Notes: generated from the sequence alone by a model not told the origin. Shown: positions 31,662-41,414, counted from the first letter of the stretch. The stretch is 64,000 bases of DNA from Clostridium sp. KNHs214 (GCF_000744935.1 NZ_JQMW01000009.1:372001-436000); one strand, 5' to 3'. Translations and numbers: made by a program.

Positions 31662-31793
31662 ATGGCAAAGAAAATGTACGAAACTCATAAAAAAGGTAAA
31701 AAAAATGATGGGCATAAGCCAGAAGAAAGGGCAAAGGGGAACAAAAGGACAGAGGAAAGATACGAGAATTTCCATGGTGAACCTATAGAATAA
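31662..31793 (+). CDS. Small charged protein (43 aa)
   Basis: This reading frame begins MAKKMYETHKKGKK and ends FHGEPIE, with GGAG seven bases before the ATG and a strong terminator seven bases after the stop. It is highly charged, soluble and probably disordered. It resembles small heat-stable or spore-associated proteins only in composition. It is probably cotranscribed with the 46-residue gene. Function is unknown. Confidence 0.55.
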   Translation: MAKKMYETHKKGKKNDGHKPEERAKGNKRTEERYENFHGEPIE

Positions 31794-31799
31794 GAATTA

Positions 31800-31831
31800 C
31801 CCCAGTTTACAGTGAACAACTGGGGCAGTTT
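31800..31831 (+). terminator. Terminator after the two small genes
   Basis: CCCCAGTT pairs with AACTGGGG across a ten-base loop, followed by CAGTTT. Its presence supports transcription of the small-gene pair. Confidence 0.75.
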
Positions 31832-31883
31832 CATTATAAACAAAGTTAATATTAAAGATTGCATTAAACAAGATTTACCATTT

Positions 31884-32444
31884 TTAAAGTATGAAATCTT
31901 GTGGTATTCTTTGATACATTGGAAAATCAGCGTATCTGGTGAATTTTTCTTCAGAATATTCATCTTCTAAATTTTCTCTTTTCTTTTCACAGCAATTTAA
32001 ATATAGTATATAGTTATATTTTATACTATGTTTTATTTCATCTGTTATTATTTCGAATAACATATCTCTTGAACATCTAGAAGGTAAGCCTTTCTTTATT
32101 TCTCTATATTTTTCTACGGCAGCTAATTCACCAAATAGCGCTTTTTTAATTCCAGCTATATAAGATTTAGGCTTTTTAAATTCTGAATCTTCACTTGGAG
32201 GAACATGCATTCCCGTTATTCCTTTATATATTTCCCTGAACATTTTGTTGTGTTTTAATTCATCATTTCTTATGGACTCTATTATTTCTTTTTCTTCTTT
32301 TGTTGGAGCTTTTTTAATAAGGTATTCATAAAATTGGGCATCTTCTTTTTCACCTTGAACAGCTTCTTTTATTAGTCTTAAAGAATTATTTAAAGCTGCT
32401 ATATTACACATCATTCCACCATAATAGTAAGGATTGCTATACAT
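31884..32444 (-). CDS. Ferritin-like di-iron protein
   Basis: This 186-residue four-helix protein has all likely metal ligands: helix 1 GEKEDAQFYEYL, helix 2 IRNDELKHNKMF, helix 3 GELAAVEKYREI and helix 4 ITDEIKHSIKYNY. The pattern is that of rubrerythrin/ferritin-like domains. It lacks the rubredoxin Cys pairs. The ATG at 32444 is ten bases after GGAGG; the longer GTG-initiated frame from 32477 contains that ribosome site. Its N terminus MYSNPYYYGG is Tyr-rich. It may protect against peroxide or oxygen, or form part of the spore surface; neither is proved by sequence. Confidence 0.78.
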   Translation of the reverse strand: MYSNPYYYGGMMCNIAALNNSLRLIKEAVQGEKEDAQFYEYLIKKAPTKEEKEIIESIRNDELKHNKMFREIYKGITGMHVPPSEDSEFKKPKSYIAGIKKALFGELAAVEKYREIKKGLPSRCSRDMLFEIITDEIKHSIKYNYILYLNCCEKKRENLEDEYSEEKFTRYADFPMYQRIPQDFIL

Positions 32445-32683
32445 ATGCCTTAGGACCTCCAATAAATATTTACTCACTAAATATTATATTAAACATTTAA
32501 GAATAAGGTTCTTAATATTTAAAATATCTTTAAAAATTAAATTTTGGTTAAGTTTTACATCCAATTGTCAAAATAGTATGAAAATATGGTATAATTAATT
32601 ATAATATTCAAAAATAAGTATATATATAAATAAAGGTTTTGAGCAACATAAATAAGTAGAATAATAAAAAAGGGGTGGATTTT

Positions 32684-33547
32684 ATGCAAAGAACCATGAT
32701 AATTTATGAGGGATTAAAGGAAACTACAGAAAAAATCGTTAAAAAAATGGCACTAGTACTAGGCCCTGCAAGATATTGTACTACAGAAGGGTTTAAAGAG
32801 GACTATAAAAATTATGATTTATTTGTAATTGCAGCTCCAGTATCTGGAGAAAAATTAAATGATAAGATTTTAAAATTTGTAATGGAAAATGCAACTTGGC
32901 TTATTAATAAAGAAATAGGATTGATATGTACAGATACTGAAAAGGATCCGGGAATAAAGGCATTAAAAAAACTTCAGTCTATATTAGGGAGTGCAGTAGT
33001 ACACTGTAAAACTATAAAGTGTGACAAGTGTATAGGAGAAATAGTGCAGTTTTCTCTAGAACTTAAGAGAATAAGAGAGAGTTTTTTAAAGACTATGCCA
33101 AAAGAAGATTTAAAGAAAAGTATAGATGATTTTATAAATTCTCATAAAATATGTGATTTGGCTACAGGATACAATAATTGGATCAGGTCAACTCCTATGG
33201 AATATATATATAAGGACGGAGGTATATATATATTATCAGAAGGTGGAAAAAAATTTGCAAATATAATATTAAATAATAGAGTTAGCATAAGTATATATGG
33301 AAAACCTAATAATGAGGATTCTTGGGAAGGTATGCAAATAAGAGGGAAAGCGGAAATATTAGAGCTAGGCACGGAAGAATATAGTGAAATATTGAAATTG
33401 AAGGGAATTGATGAAGCAAAATTAAATTTAATGCCTGGGATATTAAATTGCATAAAAATTAATTTTGATAAAATCGAATATTTAAGTTCTAAATTTAAAT
33501 CTTTAGGATATAGTACAAAACAAATATACTATTATAAGCCATTTTAG
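32684..33547 (+). CDS. Flavodoxin-like / FMN-binding split-barrel fusion protein
   Basis: The 287-residue protein combines an N-terminal flavodoxin-like domain (~1-125: MIIYEGLKETTEKI, DLFVIAAPVSGE) with a C-terminal pyridoxamine-5'-phosphate-oxidase-like barrel (~145-285: CDLATGYNNWIRSTPMEY, RVSISIYGKPNNEDSWEGMQIRGKAEIL). The ATG at 32684 follows GGGGTGG. Both domains bind FMN in relatives, so it may shuttle electrons to an unknown partner. It is monocistronic, upstream of the pyr leader. Confidence 0.75.
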   Translation: MQRTMIIYEGLKETTEKIVKKMALVLGPARYCTTEGFKEDYKNYDLFVIAAPVSGEKLNDKILKFVMENATWLINKEIGLICTDTEKDPGIKALKKLQSILGSAVVHCKTIKCDKCIGEIVQFSLELKRIRESFLKTMPKEDLKKSIDDFINSHKICDLATGYNNWIRSTPMEYIYKDGGIYILSEGGKKFANIILNNRVSISIYGKPNNEDSWEGMQIRGKAEILELGTEEYSEILKLKGIDEAKLNLMPGILNCIKINFDKIEYLSSKFKSLGYSTKQIYYYKPF

Positions 33548-33712
33548 TATTATGGTAATAGGTGATAGTAAGTAAATATGGAATAAACTCATTTTGCGGC
33601 TAGTAAATAAGAACATTACTTATTGCTCAAAGTAATATTTATTAAATTTTTAAAATACCCTTGATTTTTGTTTAGCCACTGTGGTAAAATACAGAAAGAA
33701 AAAATAATATAG

Positions 33713-33853
33713 CCTTTAAGAACAATCCAGAGAGATTGGGAAGGAAAGTAAAAAGTACAAATATATTTACGAGGTAAATATATGTACCTTTTATAGCTAT
33801 AGGTAAATTTAGATTTGCGTATTCTATGCCTTCCCTAAAGGGAAGGCATTTTT
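33713..33853 (+). promoter_or_regulatory. PyrR-type transcription attenuator of the pyr operon
   Basis: A PyrR-binding hairpin CCTTTAAGAACAATCCAGAGAG (33713-33734; conserved loop TCCAGAGAG) is followed by GGGAAGG (33738-33744). The terminator ATGCCTTCCCT/AGGGAAGGCAT with TTTTT is at 33826-33853. GGGAAGG can pair with CCTTCCC of the terminator, giving the antiterminator. UMP-bound PyrR would hold the binding hairpin and let the terminator form. An AT hairpin (33758-33787) lies between. Confidence 0.88.
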
Positions 33854-33854
33854 A

Positions 33855-33892
33855 ATACCTTTAAGACTAGTCCAGAGAGACTAAAAAGGAGG
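33855..33892 (+). promoter_or_regulatory. Second PyrR-like binding loop over the pyrB ribosome site
   Basis: ACCTTTAAGACTAGTCCAGAGAG followed by ACTA repeats the loop TCCAGAGAG of the upstream hairpin, and the stem TAGTC/GACTA closes it. It ends four bases before AAGGAGG, so PyrR binding could also block pyrB translation. Confidence 0.75.
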
Positions 33893-33901
33893 AAAATAGA
33901 T

Positions 33902-34828
33902 ATGTTAAAAGGAAGAAATTTAATTGACCCTATGGATTTTACTACAAAAGAATTAGAGGAAATTTTTGAAAGGGCAGAGGACATAATTGCAAACCCAAAA
34001 GACTACATGCATATATGTGACGGGAAGTTATTAGGAACTCTTTTCTTTGAACCAAGTACAAGAACAAGATTAAGTTTTGAAGCAGCTATGCTTAGACTTG
34101 GAGGAAGTGTTTTAGGATTTTCAGAGGCAGGCTCCAGCTCAACAGCTAAGGGAGAAAGCGTAATGGATACAGTGAAAACTGTAAGTTGCTATGCTGATGT
34201 AATAACTATGAGACACCCTAAAGAAGGAGCTCCAGTAGTAGGTGCTATGGGAGCAGATGTACCTATAATAAACGCTGGAGATGGAGGACATCAACATCCA
34301 ACTCAAACATTAACAGATCTACTAACCATAAGATGTACAAAAGGAAACCTATCTAATTTAACAATAGGTCTTTGTGGAGATTTAAAGTTCGGTAGAACAG
34401 TACACTCACTAATAAAGGCCATGTCTAGATACGAAAACAACAAATTCGTATTGATATCTCCAAATGAATTGAGAATTCCAGATTACATAAGAACAGAAAT
34501 ATTAGAAAAAAACAATATAGAATTTATAGAAGTAGAGAAACTAGAGGATGTAATAGGAAAGTTAGATATACTATATATGACAAGAGTTCAAAAGGAAAGA
34601 TTCTTTAATGAAGCAGATTATATAAGACTTAAAGACAGCTATATATTGGATAATGAAAAAATGTCTAAAGCTAAAGAAGATATGATAGTAATGCATCCAC
34701 TACCTAGAGTAAATGAAATAGCATATGAGGTAGATAGTGATCCTAGAGCATGTTATTTCAAACAAGCAAAATACGGAATGTTCGTTAGAATGGCTTTAAT
34801 AACAAAACTTTTGGGGGTGGAAAAATAA
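33902..34828 (+). CDS. pyrB: Aspartate carbamoyltransferase catalytic subunit PyrB
   Basis: PyrB condenses carbamoyl phosphate with aspartate, the first committed step of UMP synthesis. The 308-residue protein has [13 protein letters not shown] (carbamoyl-phosphate loop), [29 protein letters not shown] and [17 protein letters not shown] precedes the ATG. It is the first pyr gene after the attenuator and overlaps pyrI by one base (TAATG), consistent with coupled synthesis of the holoenzyme subunits. Confidence 0.98.
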   Translation: MLKGRNLIDPMDFTTKELEEIFERAEDIIANPKDYMHICDGKLLGTLFFEPSTRTRLSFEAAMLRLGGSVLGFSEAGSSSTAKGESVMDTVKTVSCYADVITMRHPKEGAPVVGAMGADVPIINAGDGGHQHPTQTLTDLLTIRCTKGNLSNLTIGLCGDLKFGRTVHSLIKAMSRYENNKFVLISPNELRIPDYIRTEILEKNNIEFIEVEKLEDVIGKLDILYMTRVQKERFFNEADYIRLKDSYILDNEKMSKAKEDMIVMHPLPRVNEIAYEVDSDPRACYFKQAKYGMFVRMALITKLLGVEK

Positions 34829-35259
34829 TGTTAAAAGTAGATAGTGTCAAAAGAGGTATTGTAATTGACCATATTAAAGCAGGAATGGGAATGAAGATAT
34901 TTAACTTTCTAGGTCTTGATAAAATAGATGGCTCTGTAGCTTTAATAATGAATGCTTGTAGCGAAAAGATGGGTAAAAAAGATATTATAAAAATTGATAA
35001 TGTAATTAATATGGACTTTACAATGATAGGTATAATGGATCCTAATGCCACTGTGAATATAATAGAAAATGAACAAATAAAAGAAAAAATAGCATTAAAG
35101 TTGCCAGACAAAGTGGAGGATTTAATAAAGTGTAAAAATCCAAGATGCATAACTTCCGTAGAAAAATATATACCACATGTTTTCTATCTAGTAGATAGAG
35201 AGAAAGGTCAATATAGATGTAAATACTGTGATGAGGCACATAATTTAGAAAGAGAATAA
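34828..35259 (+). CDS. pyrI: Aspartate carbamoyltransferase regulatory subunit PyrI
   Basis: PyrI binds nucleotides and confers allosteric control on PyrB. Of 143 residues, the N-terminal ~95 form the allosteric domain ([15 protein letters not shown]). The C-terminal zinc domain has four Cys: CKNPRC ... CKYC. The start ATG overlaps the pyrB stop. The subunit is therefore under the same PyrR control. Confidence 0.97.
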   Translation: MLKVDSVKRGIVIDHIKAGMGMKIFNFLGLDKIDGSVALIMNACSEKMGKKDIIKIDNVINMDFTMIGIMDPNATVNIIENEQIKEKIALKLPDKVEDLIKCKNPRCITSVEKYIPHVFYLVDREKGQYRCKYCDEAHNLERE

Positions 35260-35267
35260 AATAACAA

Positions 35268-35329
35268 TCCCCAGTAGCCAGCCTTTAGTTTTCAAATTAA
35301 AATGAAGATTAGGGAGTGGAGACTGGGGA
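35268..35329. repeat. Short family E-like palindrome between pyrI and pyrC
   Basis: AATCCCCAGTAGCCA faces TGGAGACTGGGGA across about 35 bp. It resembles the elements at 29152 and 41308 and could form a hairpin in the pyr mRNA. Confidence 0.5.
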
Positions 35330-35351
35330 CTAAATTAAAGGGGGTTTTTGT

Positions 35352-36542
35352 ATGGAGCTTCTTATAAAAAATGCTCAGGTAGTGGATTCATCACAAAACT
35401 TTATAGGTGATGTTTATATAAAACATGGAATAATAAATGAGATAGGAGTAGATTTACATAAACAGTGTGATGTTTTAGATGCAAAAGGAACTGTATTAAT
35501 GCCAGCTTTTGTGGATTTGCATGCTCACTTTAGAGAGCCTGGATATACCTACAAAGAAGATATATTAACAGGATGTTCTGCAGCAGTAAAAGGTGGGTAT
35601 ACAACAGTAAATTTAATGGCTAATACAAAACCAGTATGCAGTAGTATGGATATGGTCAATTATATTGTTGATAAAGGAAATAAAATAGGGTTGGTAGATA
35701 TAAATCAAGTGGTTTCTATAACAGAAGGACTTAAGGGGGAAAGCCTTAAACACTTAGATACCATAGATAAATCTGTAAGATTTATCTCGGATGATGGCAG
35801 AGGCGTTCAAGATAGTAAAACAATGCTAAATGCTATGATGAAAGCTAAAGAGAAAGGCTTAACTGTCATTGCTCACGAGGAAAATGAAGATATAAAAGAT
35901 TGTGATACAAGACTTGCAGAAAATTTAATGACCTGGAGAGATTTAACTTTAGCTAGGGTTACTGGTGCTAGACTTCATGTTACTCATATGAGTACTAAAG
36001 AATCAGTAAAGGACATTATAGAAGCAAAGAAAAGTGGTTTAGAAGTAACTTGTGATGTAACTCCACATCATATAGCTCTTACTAAAAATGAAGATTATAG
36101 AGTAAATCCACCTTTAAGGGAAAAAGAAGATATAGACTTTATAATAGAGGCTATAAAAAGTAATTATATAGATGCTATAGGAACAGATCATGCTCCACAC
36201 TCTAAAGAGGATAAAGAAAAAGGAGCCAATGGAATATCAGGAATAGAAACGGCTTTTTCAGTATGCTATACAAAGCTGGTGCGAGAAAACGGCTTGAGTT
36301 TAAATAAATTAGTGGAAATTATGAGTAAAAATCCAGCAAAAATATTGGACGTGAGTAAGGGAGAAGTGAAAATAGGATATAAAGGAGATTTGGTTTTAGT
36401 AGATTTAAATAAGAAATATACTGTAGATTGTATGAGTTTTAGATCAAAAGGAAAAAATTCACCTTTCCATGGTAAAGAAGTTTTTGGTGAAATAATTAAG
36501 ACAATTAAAGAGGGGAAAATTGTATATAGTAGAGAAGATTAA
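35352..36542 (+). CDS. pyrC: Dihydroorotase PyrC
   Basis: PyrC cyclises carbamoyl aspartate to dihydroorotate. The 396-residue type-I dihydroorotase has the metal motif DLHAHFREPGYT, then AHEEN, HVTHMSTKES, TPHHIAL and GTDHAPHSKEDKEKG with the catalytic Asp. GGGGG precedes the ATG. Confidence 0.98.
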   Translation: MELLIKNAQVVDSSQNFIGDVYIKHGIINEIGVDLHKQCDVLDAKGTVLMPAFVDLHAHFREPGYTYKEDILTGCSAAVKGGYTTVNLMANTKPVCSSMDMVNYIVDKGNKIGLVDINQVVSITEGLKGESLKHLDTIDKSVRFISDDGRGVQDSKTMLNAMMKAKEKGLTVIAHEENEDIKDCDTRLAENLMTWRDLTLARVTGARLHVTHMSTKESVKDIIEAKKSGLEVTCDVTPHHIALTKNEDYRVNPPLREKEDIDFIIEAIKSNYIDAIGTDHAPHSKEDKEKGANGISGIETAFSVCYTKLVRENGLSLNKLVEIMSKNPAKILDVSKGEVKIGYKGDLVLVDLNKKYTVDCMSFRSKGKNSPFHGKEVFGEIIKTIKEGKIVYSRED

Positions 36543-36775
36543 AACTGTATTAAGAGTTAAAGTATATTGAAATTTAGGAACGGTTTTAAAATAAATATAT
36601 AATTTGAATTTTTTTATCCGATGACTACCTGCCGGAACACTGCCACTTCTAACAAAGTGGGAGATAACGGCAGCTACGTCCCTGGATAACGATCTCTAAC
36701 CTTCAGTTGGAGTAAAAAAACTCCATCTGAAGCTAAGAGCTCTGTTTATAAAATAAACTTTTGGAGGTAAAAAAA
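36543..36775. repeat. Family D structured element (copy 1) and hairpin before pyrF
   Basis: 36611-36690 begins TTTATCCGATGACTA and ends TACGTCCCTGGATAA. Between lies CTGCCG/CGGCAG and an inner CCACTT/AAGTGG hairpin. A further hairpin follows at 36692-36737 (CTTCAGTTGGAGT/ACTCCATCTGAAG, extended by CTCT/AGAG). It sits inside the pyr operon, so it is transcribed. The second copy is at 43753. Confidence 0.7.
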
Positions 36776-37645
36776 TTGATTATAGATAGATTGTACCAAA
36801 GCGTAAAAGAGAAAGGTTCTGTATGTGTAGGATTGGACACAGCAGTTGAATATATACCAGAGGAGTTTTTAAAAAAATATAATTCACTAGAGGATGGAAT
36901 AGTTAGTTTTAACCAAAGAATAATAGATGCTACTATTGAAAATGCAGCGTGCTTTAAAGTGCAAATAGCATATTATGAAGCTTTGGGACTTTTAGGGCTT
37001 AGGGCCTATAAGAGAACTTTAAAGTATATAAAAGAAAATAAAGCTATATCCATATCTGATATTAAAAGAGGAGATATAGCTAAAACCGCACAAATGTATG
37101 CTAAAGCCCATTTTGAAGGAGATTTTGAAAGTGACTTTATAACATTAAGTCCATATATGGGAATGGATAGTGTAGAGCCTTATTTAGAATATGTAGATAA
37201 AAAGGAAAAGGGATTATTTTTATTATTAAGAACATCAAATGAGGGAGCAAAGGATATACAATACATAACAACGAAAAATGATAAAAGAGTGTACAACGTA
37301 GTAGGTGAAAAGATACAGCATATAGGTGAAAAGTACTTAGGAAACTGCCAATATAGCAGTATAGGAGCAGTTGTAGGATGTACTCACGGCGAGGAAGCTG
37401 AAAAAATTAGAAAAGATCTAAATAAAACATTTTTCTTAATACCTGGATATGGTGCTCAAGGCGGTGGGGCTAAAGATGTAGCCTTATATATGAACAAGGG
37501 TAATGGTGGTATAGTAAATTCTTCTAGAGGCATACTTCTGGCATATAAAAAGAGAGAGAATGGTGAAAAAGAATTTGATAGATGGGCTGGAGAGGAAGCA
37601 TTAAATATGAGAAAAGCGCTGGAAGAGGCCTGTAAAAATATATAA
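36776..37645 (+). CDS. pyrF: Orotidine-5'-phosphate decarboxylase PyrF (type 2)
   Basis: PyrF decarboxylates OMP to UMP. The ~289-residue long form contains CVGLDTAVEYIPEE, FKVQIAYYEALG, the catalytic DIKRGDIAKTA and the phosphate loop GYGAQGGGAKD. The best start is TTG at 36776, seven bases after GGAGGT; the frame from 36761 starts inside that site. It follows the family D element within the operon. Confidence 0.97.
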   Translation: MIIDRLYQSVKEKGSVCVGLDTAVEYIPEEFLKKYNSLEDGIVSFNQRIIDATIENAACFKVQIAYYEALGLLGLRAYKRTLKYIKENKAISISDIKRGDIAKTAQMYAKAHFEGDFESDFITLSPYMGMDSVEPYLEYVDKKEKGLFLLLRTSNEGAKDIQYITTKNDKRVYNVVGEKIQHIGEKYLGNCQYSSIGAVVGCTHGEEAEKIRKDLNKTFFLIPGYGAQGGGAKDVALYMNKGNGGIVNSSRGILLAYKKRENGEKEFDRWAGEEALNMRKALEEACKNI

Positions 37646-37691
37646 GTAAGCTTAGGAATATTAATTATATAACTTTGGAGGATAAAATATA

Positions 37692-38465
37692 ATGATTTGT
37701 TCCATAAAAAAAGTATTGAAAAATGAAAAAGTATGTGAAGATATATATAAAATAAGTATTAAAGGAAATTTTGAAGGAAATCCCGGTCAATTTTACATGT
37801 TGAAGGTTCCGTATAAGGAACCACTTCTTCCAAGACCTATTAGTATATATGAGGTTGTGGATGGGAAAATCGAATTTTTATATAAAGTAGTAGGTGAGGG
37901 GACAAAACTTTTATGCAAACTTAAACAAGGTGATGAAATTCAAGTTTTAGGACCTTTAGGAAACAGTTTTAATTTAAAAGATAGTAGCAAAAAAGTAGCG
38001 ATGGTGTCAGGTGGAATCGGAATAGCTCCATTAGCATTCTTGTCAAGCCGACTAAAAAAACAATGTATAGATTTTTATGCAGGATTCTACAATGAGTCAT
38101 ATGCTGTGGACAATGTGGAAAAAAATGTTAATAACTTATACATATCCATGGAAAAAGAAGTAAATGGTAATAAATTACAAAGTTATACACAGAAAAGTAA
38201 TATAAAAGTTGTGGATAACTCTTATATTACGGATATTTTTAAGCCTGAGAAGTATGAAATTGTATATTGTTGTGGTCCAAAGGTAATGATGGAAAAGGTC
38301 GTAAAAATGTGTAAAGAGAAGAATGTGCCAGTTTATGTATCTATGGAAAATAAAATGGCTTGTGGCATTGGAGCATGTCTTGGTTGTACCTGTGAAACTG
38401 GAGATGGATATAAAAGAGTTTGTAGTGATGGACCAGTGTTTAAAGGGGAAGAGATTATATTTTAA
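37692..38465 (+). CDS. pyrK: Dihydroorotate dehydrogenase electron-transfer subunit PyrK
   Basis: PyrK passes electrons from the type-1B dihydroorotate dehydrogenase to NAD. The 257-residue ferredoxin-reductase-like protein has the FAD motif LPRPISIYEV, an NAD region (MVSGGIGIAPLAF) and C-terminal 2Fe-2S ligands in CGIGACLGCTC and a last Cys in RVCSDGPVF. It pairs with pyrD immediately downstream. Confidence 0.97.
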   Translation: MICSIKKVLKNEKVCEDIYKISIKGNFEGNPGQFYMLKVPYKEPLLPRPISIYEVVDGKIEFLYKVVGEGTKLLCKLKQGDEIQVLGPLGNSFNLKDSSKKVAMVSGGIGIAPLAFLSSRLKKQCIDFYAGFYNESYAVDNVEKNVNNLYISMEKEVNGNKLQSYTQKSNIKVVDNSYITDIFKPEKYEIVYCCGPKVMMEKVVKMCKEKNVPVYVSMENKMACGIGACLGCTCETGDGYKRVCSDGPVFKGEEIIF

Positions 38466-38583
38466 AGTTCAGAATAATGAGTGACATAATTTTAATAAAA
38501 GTATAAAAATATTAAAAATTATATATTTATTAAAAACAGATTGTTTTGATGATTTTTAAAACTGTGGGAGGATTTGATAATAG

Positions 38584-39495
38584 ATGAGTAATATAGATAC
38601 TTCATTAAGTATATGTGATGTAAATTTTAAAAATCCTGTTATTGCAGCTTCGGGAACCTTTGGTTTTGGACAAGAGTTTAATAAGATATATCCTGTAGAA
38701 AAATTAGGCGGTATATGTTCAAAGGGATTAACTTTAAATGAAAAAGCTGGCAATGCTGGTGTTAGAGTACATGAAACTAGAGCTGGAATGATGAATAGTG
38801 TGGGACTTCAAAATCCTGGAGTAGATTTTTTTATAAAAAAAGAGCTACCTAATATGAGAGAATTAGGAACAAATATTATAGCTAATTTAGGTGGAAATAA
38901 TTTAGAAGATTACCTAGAAGGAGTAGAAAAATTAAATAATACAGATGTTGAAATTATAGAACTTAATATATCTTGTCCCAATGTAAAACAGGGTGGCATG
39001 GCTTTTGGAATAAAATCGAAAGTTGCATATGATGTGGTTAAGGAAGTAAAAAAAATATGCAAAAAGCCTCTTATGGTAAAGCTTTCACCTAATGCAGAGA
39101 ACATAGTAGATATGGCATTAAAATGTGAGGAAGCTGGAGCAGATGCGCTTTCACTAGTAAATACATTTAAAGCTATGGCTATAGATATAAATACTGGTAA
39201 ACCAGTGTTTGAAAATGTATTTGCGGGGCTCTCAGGTCCATGTATAAAACCCATAGCCTTGAGAATGGTGTATGAAGTTTGCAAAAATGTTCATGTGCCT
39301 GTAGTCGGCATGGGTGGAATTGAAAATTGGAAGGATGCAGTGGAGTTTCTAATGGCAGGAGCTTCAGCAGTACAAATAGGAACAATAAATTTTTCTAATC
39401 CATATGCTTGCTTAGATATAATTAAAGGTATAGAAGAATTTATGGAAAGAAAACATATTAGTTCCTTATCACAAATTAAATTGAGTATAAAATAA
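38584..39495 (+). CDS. pyrD: Dihydroorotate dehydrogenase PyrD (class 1B)
   Basis: PyrD oxidises dihydroorotate to orotate using FMN. The 303-residue class-1B catalytic subunit carries the active-site Cys in [36 protein letters not shown] and the FMN-phosphate motif [26 protein letters not shown] precedes the ATG. Confidence 0.97.
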   Translation: MSNIDTSLSICDVNFKNPVIAASGTFGFGQEFNKIYPVEKLGGICSKGLTLNEKAGNAGVRVHETRAGMMNSVGLQNPGVDFFIKKELPNMRELGTNIIANLGGNNLEDYLEGVEKLNNTDVEIIELNISCPNVKQGGMAFGIKSKVAYDVVKEVKKICKKPLMVKLSPNAENIVDMALKCEEAGADALSLVNTFKAMAIDINTGKPVFENVFAGLSGPCIKPIALRMVYEVCKNVHVPVVGMGGIENWKDAVEFLMAGASAVQIGTINFSNPYACLDIIKGIEEFMERKHISSLSQIKLSIK

Positions 39496-39590
39496 GTAAA
39501 GGCTATTTTAGCAAATAAGACTTAGTAAATAAATTTTATTTGCTATTAATGTGATAGATATATTAAATATAAACACTAGGAGGAATTATA

Positions 39591-40157
39591 ATGAATAGTA
39601 TGGTTATAGATATATTAAAGGAATGTGATGCACTTTTAGAAGGACATTTTTTATTATCTAGTGGAAAACATAGTGACAAATATGTACAATGCGCTAAATT
39701 ACTTCAATATCCAGATAAGGCTGAAAAAGTTTTAAATGTAGTTGTTCATAAAATAAAGGATGTAGATTTTGATATAGTTGTAGGACCTGCCATGGGAGGA
39801 ATTATAGTTGCATATGAAATAGGAAGACAAACAGGTAAGCCAGCTATATTTACTGAAAGAGTAGATGGAAAAATGGATTTAAGAAGGGGATTTCAAATAC
39901 AAAAGGGACAAAAAATATTAATAACTGAAGATGTAGTAACCACGGGAAAATCTTCTATGGAAACAGCAAAATTATTAGAAGAATTAGGAGGAGAAGTGGT
40001 AGGCATTTGTTGTATAGCTGATAGGGGAGAAAGCAGTATGCCTTATACTATATATAGCTCTACAAAAATAGAAGTTAAAAGTTACGAAAAGAAATTATGC
40101 CCTTTATGCAAAGCGGGAATAGCATATGTAAAGCCAGGAAGTAGAAATATAAAATAA
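39591..40157 (+). CDS. pyrE: Orotate phosphoribosyltransferase PyrE
   Basis: PyrE converts orotate and PRPP to OMP. The 188-residue type-I PRTase has [19 protein letters not shown] and the PRPP-binding loop [12 protein letters not shown]. It is the last gene of pyrBI-C-F-K-D-E. pyrA (carAB) and pyrR are not in this window. Confidence 0.97.
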   Translation: MNSMVIDILKECDALLEGHFLLSSGKHSDKYVQCAKLLQYPDKAEKVLNVVVHKIKDVDFDIVVGPAMGGIIVAYEIGRQTGKPAIFTERVDGKMDLRRGFQIQKGQKILITEDVVTTGKSSMETAKLLEELGGEVVGICCIADRGESSMPYTIYSSTKIEVKSYEKKLCPLCKAGIAYVKPGSRNIK

Positions 40158-40170
40158 TTTATGAATATCA

Positions 40171-40226
40171 TTAACCTACAATAAGGTACAATGCGGTGGA
40201 ATTATGAAATACTTTTTGTGGGTTAA
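40171..40226. repeat. Family A repeat, copy 5 (minimal)
   Basis: CCTACAATAAGG (40175) and CTTTTTGTGGG (to 40222) enclose only about 25 bp, showing that the interior of the family is dispensable. Confidence 0.75.
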
Positions 40227-40241
40227 TCATGAATATAATAA

Positions 40242-40278
40242 AATAAGCTACCTACATAAAAAAGGTAGCTGTTTTATT
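40242..40278. terminator. Bidirectional terminator after the pyr operon
   Basis: AATAAGCTACCT pairs with AGGTAGCTGTTTTATT across an A-rich loop. It separates pyrE from the convergent nitroreductase gene. Confidence 0.8.
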
Positions 40279-40298
40279 ATGTTTAAAATTTTGTAGTT

Positions 40299-41078
40299 TT
40301 AATCAGAGATTTCCATGCTAACAATGTATTTTAAATCCCTTATAGGTAAAAGTTCATGTTTTTTTAAACAAGCGCTAAGGCCGAGCTCTTCAGCAGCCTT
40401 AAACATATGGCATAGACCAATTCCCATGTCAATAAGATTTAATTTAGATAATATTTTTTCAGAGATAAAATTTTTAGTTTTCATATATACATGTAGAGTA
40501 TTTTCTTCTACTACTATACGCCAAGGTTGTGAATTAACAGCAGAAGGAGCTATTCTCAAGGCATTTAATATTGGAATAAAATCTTTATTTATTTCACCTT
40601 CTACAAACTGTTTTATAGTTAATCTATTTCTTTTAGAAATAGGTGATAAATCTTCTTCAGCATACCCAAAAGATATTAAAATTATATAAGATTGATTAGT
40701 TTTTATAGGAGCTATTTTGTTAAATACATTTCTATCAATAGATCTACCTAGCCAACAGCTTCCAATACCTAAAGCTGTTAATTTTAATATTAATTGTTCG
40801 CCTACAAATCCAACATTTTCTAGGTAGCCAGGTTCTTCCTTAGAAGTAATTGCAATATAATGGGGCGCTATTACCTTAGAGTACATATTTGCAATCCCTT
40901 TGAATGTTTTTGAAATTACTTCACCATTTTCGAAAAATATAATGTCAAAGGGTATGTCGTTAAGGGGAGTTAGTTCATTTACAAACCATTTTACTGCATC
41001 CATGTGAGCTCTAGATATGGCTTGGCCTTTATATGTTCTTACAGATCTCCTTAAATTCATGGCTTCCATATTACTCAT
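40299..41078 (-). CDS. Nitroreductase family protein (TM1586-like)
   Basis: The 259-residue protein resembles the putative TM nitroreductase group, a pseudo-dimer of two nitroreductase-like halves. The N-terminal RRSVRTYKG is the FMN-binding motif, and GIGSCWLGR and APSAVNSQPWRIVV are typical of the family. The start is the ATG at 41078, about seven bases after GGAGGG; an upstream ATG at 41099 is too early. It probably reduces a nitro or quinone compound with an FMN cofactor; the substrate is unknown. Confidence 0.85.
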   Translation of the reverse strand: MSNMEAMNLRRSVRTYKGQAISRAHMDAVKWFVNELTPLNDIPFDIIFFENGEVISKTFKGIANMYSKVIAPHYIAITSKEEPGYLENVGFVGEQLILKLTALGIGSCWLGRSIDRNVFNKIAPIKTNQSYIILISFGYAEEDLSPISKRNRLTIKQFVEGEINKDFIPILNALRIAPSAVNSQPWRIVVEENTLHVYMKTKNFISEKILSKLNLIDMGIGLCHMFKAAEELGLSACLKKHELLPIRDLKYIVSMEISD

Positions 41079-41414
41079 AGTATCCCTCCAATCCACCATT
41101 ATTTTGTTTAAACTGCGGCTATTAATAATTTTTATACCACTATATAAAAATTACTAATACTAAATTTAAATCTGTTACTTTGCTTATAAGTAATATTTAA
41201 ATTCATGTATTAACTAAATTATAATTAAAAAAAAAGTTTTTGCAAATGTTCACACTATTCTTTAAATAGCTTTATACTTTAGTATTTGCCTTATTATTTA
41301 TCTTTCACCTAGTCTCCTCCTTAATAAAGATTAGTATTTAAATTATAAGTAGCCAAGTAATAAGTGAAGACTAAGGATTAGAGACTAGGACTTATATTAG
41401 TATAAATATTATTA
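41079..41414. other. Intergenic stretch with family E-like palindrome
   Basis: CCTAGTCTC (41308-41316) faces GAGACTAGG (41381-41389) across ~65 bp, with inner AAGATTAGTATTT and GACTAAGGATT parts. The rest is AT-rich with no gene-like signal. Confidence 0.5.

Noticed and set aside
36611-36745. A known riboswitch or T-box before pyrF
   Set aside because: No T-box sequence or known aptamer core is seen; the second copy at 43753 lies outside any pyr context.
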